Shown: positions 8,125 through 15,501 of the stretch, one piece after another
Position numbering within the stretch: position 1 is the first letter of the stretch
How the letters are laid out: each line of letters starts with the position of its first letter
Source of the DNA: Methanosarcina sp. 2.H.T.1A.6
GTDB taxonomy: Archaea; Halobacteriota; Methanosarcinia; Methanosarcinales; Methanosarcinaceae
Length of the DNA: 64,000 bases
Assembly: GCF_000979455.1 (NCBI RefSeq)
Contig: NZ_JJOY01000045.1
Location: 1 to 64,000 of the forward strand
Reading direction: 5' to 3'
Position numbers and translations under genes: made by a program
The notes under the pieces: model-generated
Seen by the model: only the letters and a program-made list of their open reading frames with translations
Databases searched by the model: none
Told to the model about the DNA's origin: nothing

Positions 8125-11100
8125 ATGAACCTGCAGGATTATACCGAGAAAAGAGGGACAGGAGGAATAGTTATCATTCACGATGAAGCCTTTCAGAGAG
8201 GCCTTGACCTGGTTAAACGCAAAAGGTACGAGAAAGCCATTAACACATTCAATAAAATTCTGGACAAAAACCCAAGCCATAAGGGAGCCCTTTTCAACAG
8301 AGGGCTTGCTCTCCTTGAAACTGAAAAAACTCAGGAAGCCCTCAACTCATTTAATGAAGTCCTGCAGCTTGAACCTGGAAACTCCGAAGCCCTCTACAGA
8401 AAAGGAACCTCTCTTGCTATTCTCGAGAGATTTGAAGAAGCGCTTGAAGCCTATGAAAGTGCACTTGAAATTTCTCCGGATACCCCGGAAACCTGGTATA
8501 TGAGGGGGCTTGCTTTTGCCGAAATAGAAAGGACTGAAGCTTCAATCCTCTGCTTTGAAAAAGCCCTTGAACTTAAGCCTGAGTATACAGACGCCTGGTG
8601 TGCAATGGGGACAGTAGCCGGAAAAGCAGACAGGTATGAAGAAGCCCTGGGAAATTTTGGGCGTGCGCTTGAAATAAACCCCAGAAATTCAGAAGCCTGC
8701 TATGCAAAGGGCCTGATTCTTGCAAAGCTTGAAAAATACGAAAATGCACTCGAATGTTTTGATTCCCTTATCCGGGAAAAACCAAAAGATACGAATGCCC
8801 TTGAACAGAAATGTCTTGTCCTTGCAAAGCTCGGGAAAAAAGAAGAAGCTCTGCAGTCCCTTGAGGATTTTTTAAAGAAGTTTCCTGCAAGTGAAGCTGT
8901 CCTTTACCATAAAGCCATCCTTTTAAACGAACTTTCGAGGTACGAGGACGCAGAAAAAACCTTTTCAAAAGTATTGAAGCTCAACCCCGGACACAGAGAA
9001 GCCTGGTTCAGGAAAGGTTTCGCTCTTGTGCAACTGCTCAGGCTTAATGAAGCCATTGAGGCTTTTGAAGAAGCCATCCGGCTGGACCCGACTTATTTTG
9101 AAGCCTGGAATTATAAGTGCTTTGCACTCATGAAACTTGAGGCATACGAAGAAGCCCTCGAAGCCTTTGATGCCGTGCTTGAAGCCTATCCGGATATGAA
9201 GGAAATCTGGTACAACAGGGCACTTGCTCTTTTGAAACTGCAGAACTTTGAGGAAGCTGCCAGGTCCTTTGCCCGTGTTACGGAACTTGACCCCACCAAT
9301 ACGGATGCATGGTTCCAGCAGGGGCGCCTGCTTGCCAGAGCAGGAAAATATGAAGAAGCTCTTGAAACCCTTGACAGCCTGCTTGAACATGACCCTGATT
9401 TTATCGAAGCCCAGAAGTTCAGGGGCTCAGTGCTTGTAGGGCTCGGACGCTTCGACGGTGCTCTGGAATCCCTTACGAAAAGCCTTGAAAAGGACCCACA
9501 AAACTATGACATGTGGCTTCAAAAAGGGCTCATTCTCCTCGACAGCGGGAAATTCGAGCCTGCCCTGAAAGCTCTTGAAAATGCCGCAGACCTGAAGCCT
9601 GAAGACGAAATCTGCTGGATGAACAAAGGCTTTGTCCTCTATTCCCTGGAACGTTATGAAGAAGCTCTTGATGCCTTTAAGGAAGGCTTGCGGCTGAACC
9701 CCTATCTTGAGAAGGGCTGGAACAAGAAAGGAATAGTGCTTGCAAAGCTAGGAAAACCCGAAGAAGCCCTTGAAGCTTTAGAAGAAGCAATAAAACTCAG
9801 ACCGGACTTTGAGGATGCCTGGAAAAATAAAGGACTCTTGTTTTTTGCTTCAGAAGAGTACGAAAAAGCCGAAGAAGCCTTTGCCGAAGTCCTTAAAACA
9901 AACCCTGAAGATATCGATTCTCTTTACAACAGGGGCATATCCCTGCTCAGGCTGGGAAGAAAAGAAGCGGCACTCGAATACCTTGAAAAAGTCGTTTCCC
10001 TCAGTCCCGATTATCCTGACCTTTCCTACAGCATTGGGGTTGCATTGATGGAACTGGGAAAACAGGAAAAAGCCCTGGAAACCTTTGAGAAGCTTGCTGC
10101 AAAGAACCCGGATGATATGGAAATCCAGTGCAGGAAAGGAAAGCTTGCAATGGAGCTCGGGAAGCATGAAACTGCCCTGCAGGCATTCGAAAAGGTACTG
10201 GTTGAAAAACCCGAATCAAGAGAAGCCTGGTACAGGAAAGGGCTTGCCCTGCTGAAACTGGAACGCTTTGAAGATGCTGTAAAAGCCTTTTCCGAAGTAA
10301 TTACAAGGGACGCCGATTATGAAGACGCCGGAACCCTCAAGGGCTTTTCCCAGATGAAGCTCGGAAAATGCATTCCTGCCCTGGAAACCTTTGAAAGCGC
10401 ACTTGAGAGAAGACCTGATGCGGGCATGACCTGGTACTATAAGGGCCTGACCCTTTACAGCCTGCACAGGCAGGAAGAGGCAGCCAGGGCTTTTGAATCG
10501 GCTGTCCGCCTTAATCCGGAGCTGCATGATGCCATCGAATACAGGGCAAGCTGTCTCTTTGAAACCGGACAGTATGAAACTGCTCTCGAAGCTTTTGAGG
10601 CTGTACTGGAAAAAGACCCGGAAAACCTTTCAGCCCTGTACAACAAAGCGATTTGCTTCCTTGAACTGAAAAGGTATAAAGAAGCTGCTGAAGCCCTCTC
10701 AAACCTGCTTGAACTTGACCCGGACAGGGAAGAGACTAAGTTTAAGCTCGAAGAAGCAAAGTTCAAGCTCGAAGAGGCAAAGTTCAAGCTAGGGATTGAG
10801 CATTTCGAACTCGGCCAGTACAACGAAGCTCTTACCCTTTTTGAAGAAATTTCTCAGAAAAACGATTCCGTACTTTACTGGAAAGGGCTTGTGTTTATCC
10901 GGCAGGAAGCTTATGAAAAGGCACTTGAAGTCTTTTCAAGGCTCACTGAACAGGATTCGCAGTTTGCAGAAGGCTGGTACTTCATCGGGCTGTCCTGTTC
11001 AAAACTTGGGAAACATGAAGAAGCTTCCGGAGCCTTCAAAAAAGTCCTTGAAATCGACCCGGCATTCCGGGATATACACGATATATACTACCAGCTGGGC

Positions 11101-13608
11101 CTTTCCTGCTTTGAACTCAGGAACTTTGAAGATGCCCTGACAGCTTTTGAGGCAGCCCTTAAAATAGCTCCTGAAAATTCGGACATGACCCCGGACAAAG
11201 TCCGGAATGTTATGTATAAAAAGAGCCTCTCCCTGCTCAGGCTTGGAAGATATGAAGAAGCTGAACCGGGCTTTAAGGAAGTTCTTGCCAGAGACCCGGC
11301 AAATGCTGAAGCCCTTGCACACCTGAGCACTGCCTGTTTCAAGCAGGGCCATTATGAAGAAGCCCTGGATCTCTTTGAGAGGGTACTCATTCAGGCTCCG
11401 GGAAGAAAAACTATCCTTTTCAGAAAGGGGCTTGCCTTAAAAGCCCTTGGAAAAAAACAGGATGCTCTGGCTGCCTTTGACCTTGTCCTTAAACTGAAGC
11501 CTGCCTGCACATACGCCCTCGACCAGAGAGGATACACTCTTTTCGAACTTGAAAAATATGCCGAAGCAGCTGAAGCCTTTAAAGCTGCACTGGAGTACTG
11601 CCCGAAAAAGGCGTATCTGCAATATCTAAGGGCTATTTCCATTTTCAGGCTTGGAAACTTCAAAGAAGCCCCACAGGAATTTGAAAAAGCCCTTGACCTC
11701 GGGTGCCGGAAACCTGACATTCCCTATTATACAGGGCTTTCCTGCTTTGAAACAGGAGAGTATGCAGGAGCTGTAAAAGCCTTTGATATTGTCCTCAAGA
11801 CAGGAGTGCGGGACCCGGAAATCCTGCAAAAGAGGGCTCTTGCTCTTTTCGAACTCGGAAAGTCAGAAGAAGCCGTATCTGCAGTAAACGCCCTTCTTGA
11901 AATTTCCGCTGAAAACCTGACCGGAGAAAGTAGAAGAGAGACAAACGACAGAGACACAGGAGAAAACCCTCAGGTCTATCATGAGCTCCTTGAGAAATTT
12001 GCATCCGCCCTGATAGAACTTGGGAAACCTGAAGAAGCCCTGCTGCCCCTTGAGAAGCTTGCAAGAGACGGATTAGCTTCAAAAGAGGCCCTTTACAGCA
12101 GAGGGATAACGCTTCTGGAACTAGGAAGGCAGGAAGAAGCCTTTGAGGTCTTTTCAGAGATACTTGAGGCTTACCCGGACTTTAAGAGGGCGTGGTACGG
12201 GAAAGGACTTGTGCTGTTTTCACAGGAGCATTATGAAAAAGCCCTTGAAGCCTTTGAACAGGCTGTGCTTGAAAACCAGGAAAATGGGCCGAAAATAAAT
12301 GATCCGGAATCAGAAGACGCCTGGACCAAAATAGGGCTTTCCCAGCTCAAAACCGAAAGATATGAGGATGCCTATGAGACCTTTGAAAAGGTCCTTGAGA
12401 AAAAGCCGATGGCTGCAGACGTGTGGTACTTAAGCGGGCTTGTCATGAGAGGGCTTGACCAGAACGAGGAAGCCGTGGAAGCTTTTGAGAAAGCTCTCGA
12501 ACTCAACCCTGACATTACAGCTGCCCTTGAGCAGAAAGGATTTGCACTTCTTGCACTGTGCAGGTACGAAGAAGCCCGGAACGCCTTCAGTTCAGCCCTT
12601 GTCCGGAACCCTGAAAACGCGGATATCCTTTACAGCCGTGCAGTAGCCAGTTTCAAGCTCCGTAACTTCGAAGAAGCTGCAGGAAACCTTGAAAGGGTGC
12701 TCCTCTTTGCCCCTGATTTCCCGGACTATACCGAAGCCTGCTACAGGCTCGGGATTGCCAGCATCGAACTTCAGGACTACGAAAAAGCCCTGCAGGCACT
12801 TGACCAGGTCCTTGAACGCGAGCCCGAGCACAGGGAAGCACGCTCTAACATGGCTCTTGTGCTCTTCAACCTCGGAGAGTACGAAGAAGCTGCCGAGACC
12901 TTTGAACTGCTGCTCAAAACGTCCCCTGACGACCCTGAAAGCCTGAACTACCTGGGACTCTGCCTCCTTGAACTTGATAACCCGAAAGAAGCCTTGAAAG
13001 CCTTCGAAAAAGCTGCCCTTTTCAACCCGAAAAATGAAGAAGCCCTTTATAACGCAGCCACGACCCTTATTAAGTTAAACAGGACTCAGGAGTCCCTCGG
13101 CTACTTTGACCGCATCCTTGAGATCTCTCCTGAAAACTACGATGCCATGAACTACAAAGGAATTGCCTTCTGTATGCTTGAAAAGTACAGGGAAGCCCTG
13201 AGGTCCTTTGACGATGTGCTTGGAAAAGACCCGGATAATATCAAGGCAATTTATAACGTGGGAGTGGTCTGCTTCAAACAGAAACTCTACGAGACCGCAG
13301 CCAAAGCATTTAAGGAAGCCCTTGTTATCAACCCCTGGCACGAGCAGTCCCTCAGGCATCTCGGCCTCTCTCTTGCAAAAACCGGGGATTATGAAGAAGC
13401 CCTGAAAGCCTTCGAAAAGCTGCTCAGGATAGACCCCCAGGACGTCCAGTCCATGAACTACAGAGGAGTTATCCTCGGAAAGATGGAAAGATACGGGGAA
13501 GCCATAAAGGCTTTTGACGAGATCCTGCGTGTCTACCCGGATATGGCGGATGCGAGGAAAAAACTTGAGGTTTTAAAGTCCCTTGAAAATGAAGAAAGAT
13601 CCTATTAA
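8125..13608 (+). CDS. Giant tetratricopeptide-repeat protein
   Basis: The protein has 1,827 residues built almost wholly of 34-residue TPR units, roughly fifty of them, with the usual pattern (Y.EAL..F...L...P....AW..KG..L..L). It has no signal peptide, membrane segment or enzymatic domain, so it should be a cytoplasmic superhelical scaffold for protein binding. The register breaks near residues 870-890, where a 7-residue FKLEEAK element is repeated in tandem (DNA 10740-10790), and near 1270-1290, where a charged linker (SRRETNDRDTGENP) interrupts the repeats. ATG 8125 is used because it opens the frame; its ribosome binding site is weak. It is probably monocistronic. The binding partner cannot be inferred. 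Confidence 0.9.
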   Translation: MNLQDYTEKRGTGGIVIIHDEAFQRGLDLVKRKRYEKAINTFNKILDKNPSHKGALFNRGLALLETEKTQEALNSFNEVLQLEPGNSEALYRKGTSLAILERFEEALEAYESALEISPDTPETWYMRGLAFAEIERTEASILCFEKALELKPEYTDAWCAMGTVAGKADRYEEALGNFGRALEINPRNSEACYAKGLILAKLEKYENALECFDSLIREKPKDTNALEQKCLVLAKLGKKEEALQSLEDFLKKFPASEAVLYHKAILLNELSRYEDAEKTFSKVLKLNPGHREAWFRKGFALVQLLRLNEAIEAFEEAIRLDPTYFEAWNYKCFALMKLEAYEEALEAFDAVLEAYPDMKEIWYNRALALLKLQNFEEAARSFARVTELDPTNTDAWFQQGRLLARAGKYEEALETLDSLLEHDPDFIEAQKFRGSVLVGLGRFDGALESLTKSLEKDPQNYDMWLQKGLILLDSGKFEPALKALENAADLKPEDEICWMNKGFVLYSLERYEEALDAFKEGLRLNPYLEKGWNKKGIVLAKLGKPEEALEALEEAIKLRPDFEDAWKNKGLLFFASEEYEKAEEAFAEVLKTNPEDIDSLYNRGISLLRLGRKEAALEYLEKVVSLSPDYPDLSYSIGVALMELGKQEKALETFEKLAAKNPDDMEIQCRKGKLAMELGKHETALQAFEKVLVEKPESREAWYRKGLALLKLERFEDAVKAFSEVITRDADYEDAGTLKGFSQMKLGKCIPALETFESALERRPDAGMTWYYKGLTLYSLHRQEEAARAFESAVRLNPELHDAIEYRASCLFETGQYETALEAFEAVLEKDPENLSALYNKAICFLELKRYKEAAEALSNLLELDPDREETKFKLEEAKFKLEEAKFKLGIEHFELGQYNEALTLFEEISQKNDSVLYWKGLVFIRQEAYEKALEVFSRLTEQDSQFAEGWYFIGLSCSKLGKHEEASGAFKKVLEIDPAFRDIHDIYYQLGLSCFELRNFEDALTAFEAALKIAPENSDMTPDKVRNVMYKKSLSLLRLGRYEEAEPGFKEVLARDPANAEALAHLSTACFKQGHYEEALDLFERVLIQAPGRKTILFRKGLALKALGKKQDALAAFDLVLKLKPACTYALDQRGYTLFELEKYAEAAEAFKAALEYCPKKAYLQYLRAISIFRLGNFKEAPQEFEKALDLGCRKPDIPYYTGLSCFETGEYAGAVKAFDIVLKTGVRDPEILQKRALALFELGKSEEAVSAVNALLEISAENLTGESRRETNDRDTGENPQVYHELLEKFASALIELGKPEEALLPLEKLARDGLASKEALYSRGITLLELGRQEEAFEVFSEILEAYPDFKRAWYGKGLVLFSQEHYEKALEAFEQAVLENQENGPKINDPESEDAWTKIGLSQLKTERYEDAYETFEKVLEKKPMAADVWYLSGLVMRGLDQNEEAVEAFEKALELNPDITAALEQKGFALLALCRYEEARNAFSSALVRNPENADILYSRAVASFKLRNFEEAAGNLERVLLFAPDFPDYTEACYRLGIASIELQDYEKALQALDQVLEREPEHREARSNMALVLFNLGEYEEAAETFELLLKTSPDDPESLNYLGLCLLELDNPKEALKAFEKAALFNPKNEEALYNAATTLIKLNRTQESLGYFDRILEISPENYDAMNYKGIAFCMLEKYREALRSFDDVLGKDPDNIKAIYNVGVVCFKQKLYETAAKAFKEALVINPWHEQSLRHLGLSLAKTGDYEEALKAFEKLLRIDPQDVQSMNYRGVILGKMERYGEAIKAFDEILRVYPDMADARKKLEVLKSLENEERSY

Positions 13609-13649
13609 GGGATCTGCAAAGGAGATTAATTTTCGCAAAGGAGAGGATT

Positions 13650-13680
13650 CCCTCTGAGGAGGGGTCTTTTCCGAACCTTT
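13650..13680 (+). terminator. Hairpin/T-rich terminator after the TPR gene
   Basis: CCCTC-TGAG-GAGGG (13650-13663) is a perfect 5-bp hairpin followed by CTTTT and a T-rich stretch to about 13683. A second small palindrome (AGATCC...GGATCT, 13597-13615) overlaps the stop codon. Confidence 0.5.
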
Positions 13681-13703
13681 TTTCAAAACAGTAGAAGGTG
13701 CCC

Positions 13704-13734
13704 ACGCCAGCTCGTCTGGCGGTCCGTCAAAAAA
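13704..13734 (-). repeat. Palindromic repeat element, copy 1
   Basis: CGCCAG-CTCGT-CTGGCG followed by GTCCGTCAAAA. The same element recurs at 15091-15120. The rest of 13735-14098 shows no gene. Confidence 0.75.
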
Positions 13735-14098
13735 GAAATAAAAGTTACACCAGCATACCCCTCTGTGAGCAAAGAGATATGTAAAAGCAGAAAAAAGCCT
13801 TTAAATTTTTTTACAATGGTCTTATCCTGATCCGATCTTCTAATACAACAGCAAAATGCCCTTCCCAATCATCACGCGATCCTATTACTTTTACGAGAGT
13901 TTTCGCAATGCAGGCAGAAGAGGTCATAGGTACTCGAAAAAGAATTATTTCACTTGCTGCTGGCTGCTTCGTGCGGAAAGTCTGGTCTATGGAATGATCG
14001 AGTTCAGAAAAGCTTCGTAAAAATTGGTTTAAAATAAAAAGATAAATTTAGGAAGACGTGCCTAAGGTTAATCGTAAAGTGTTGAGAAAGGTGATTGA

Positions 14099-14578
14099 TT
14101 GGGTACTGAAAGTATTCAGACTTATAATAAAATCGAACCATCTTCATGTTCTATAAAAGATAGAATAATCCAAATTATCGGGTTCTCTGCTTTATTACTA
14201 TGGCTCGCAGTATACGCAATCCAAACAATCAATTTTAACGAATATGAAGACGGTTCATTACTTAACGACGGTTCATTAATAAAAGCATTATTATTTCTGG
14301 CCATATTTTCCTTTGCGTTGTCCATTCTTCTAGGAACGTGGATATACTACAAAATAAAACGCGCTTATTCCAATGATCCGTCAAACTGGATAATTAGATT
14401 AGTTAAGTGGTTTACATTAGGACTTCTTGTTTTCATGCTGTCAATTCTGTATACATTAGTCCCAGAATCCAACAGATTCTTTACGATATACTTAATTGCA
14501 TTGACGTTTGCAGTAAAATACGTAAGAGATGAAATGTTAAAAAAATGGAAAACAGAACACGAAAGAACATACATGTAA
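14099..14578 (+). CDS. Small integral membrane protein of unknown function
   Basis: The 159 residues contain four predicted membrane segments, near residues 25-45 (IIGFSALLLWLAVYAIQ), 62-83, 103-121 and 126-143, arranged as two hairpins. The C-terminal tail is charged and cytoplasmic (KKWKTEHERTYM). I do not recognise a family. The start is TTG 14099, placed after AAAGGTGA at 14087-14094. The gene is more A+T-rich than the TPR gene before it and lies between two copies of the palindromic repeat at 13704 and 15091, which may mark an acquired segment. Confidence 0.6.
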   Translation: MGTESIQTYNKIEPSSCSIKDRIIQIIGFSALLLWLAVYAIQTINFNEYEDGSLLNDGSLIKALLFLAIFSFALSILLGTWIYYKIKRAYSNDPSNWIIRLVKWFTLGLLVFMLSILYTLVPESNRFFTIYLIALTFAVKYVRDEMLKKWKTEHERTYM

Positions 14579-14628
14579 AAAGGAAAAAGCCGTCTAAAAT
14601 TTCAAAATATCCATGAGTAAATCCTGGC

Positions 14629-14709
14629 TTAACTTGAGAGTAAAGGATGGCTTGTTCTAAGCGCCTGCACTGCATCAAGAGGGATATTCTCGTTTGTCAG
14701 CAGCCGCAT
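14629..14709 (-). pseudogene. Truncated DUF5615-type toxin remnant
   Basis: A 26-codon frame starts at ATG 14709, overlapping the DUF433 stop by one base, and reads MRLLTNENIPLDAVQALR before running to TAA. This matches the N-terminus of DUF5615 PIN-like toxins, which normally follow DUF433 antitoxin genes and are about 110-120 residues long. The remaining three quarters, including later acidic catalytic residues, are absent in all frames downstream, so a deletion rather than a point mutation is likely. Confidence 0.7.
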
Positions 14710-14954
14710 CAGGCCCCTTCCTGAGAAATCTCAAAGGGATATACCTTCTCTGCCCTGAGCAAATCACTTGCATAGCTCAGACACGCCTGAATATCTTCAT
14801 AGGTAAGGCCCGGATAATTCCGCAGGATCTCGGACTCTGACCAGTCTCTGGCCAGCAGATCGATTATTAACTCGACTGCAAGGCGTGTCCCTTTAATTAC
14901 AGGCTTGCCCGCAAGAACTGCAGGATCAATAATGATACGTTCTCTCCAGGTCAT
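14709..14954 (-). CDS. DUF433 family antitoxin
   Basis: DUF433 proteins are small DNA-binding antitoxins paired with DUF5615 PIN-like toxins. The sequence has the family core: IIIDPAVLAGKPVIKGTRL, then a helical part (ELIIDLLARDWSESEILRN YPGLTYEDIQACLSYA). A longer frame opens at 15017, but the ATG at 14954 begins the recognised domain and has GGTG 10 bases upstream, giving 81 residues. The toxin gene that should follow is cut to 26 codons, so this antitoxin is orphaned. It may still act as a regulator. Confidence 0.8.
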   Translation of the reverse strand: MTWRERIIIDPAVLAGKPVIKGTRLAVELIIDLLARDWSESEILRNYPGLTYEDIQACLSYASDLLRAEKVYPFEISQEGA

Positions 14955-15017
14955 ATGATTGCACCTGATTAAAATATGAGCCTGCCATGTATTTAGGTTT
15001 AGGGTGACAACTATCAT

Positions 15018-15501
15018 GCCCGAAAAAAGAAGTAAGATAAACTCTCTTAACCCCGGAAATCGTATTTAATCCACAGATTATAAGATTCTTACGCCAGCTT
15101 GCCTGGCGGTCCGTCAAAAGAGAAGAAATCAGAAAATAGAGACTTGAAAAAGCAATAAAAAACAATAAAAATAGACATGGAACCCCCCCTACTTCTTATG
15201 TAACTTTTACTTTTGGGCTTTTCTTTTTTCATTGTAAGACCGCTCTCCTGCGTCGAGCGTGACAAGAACGAACCGGTATGGAGAATTACTGTTGTACTGG
15301 TCAGAAATTTTTGTAATTTAGTCCTCTTGAGCGCAGCGAAAAGGACTGCGGGATCCCAAGTCGCAATTCGGGAGAGTTGCAATTCGGGTGCCGAAGCGAA
15401 ACTCTGCTGGCGAAACTCGGATGAAAAACAAATAAAAAAAAGAAGTACCGGGCTGTCGTATTTTGCCCGGATACCATTTTTTAGTTAAATCAAAAGTCTT
15501 C
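15018..15501. other. Non-coding region with repeat copy 2 and hairpins
   Basis: The palindromic element recurs at 15091-15120 (CGCCAG-CTTGC-CTGGCG then GTCCGTCAAAA). Further on, 15210-15440 is more G+C-rich than other spacers and contains a hairpin AGTCCT...AGGACT (15320-15347) and a direct repeat of GCAATTCGGG about 16 bases apart near 15364-15390. No gene is supported. T-rich sequence at 15475-15490 could end a plus-strand transcript. Confidence 0.5.
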
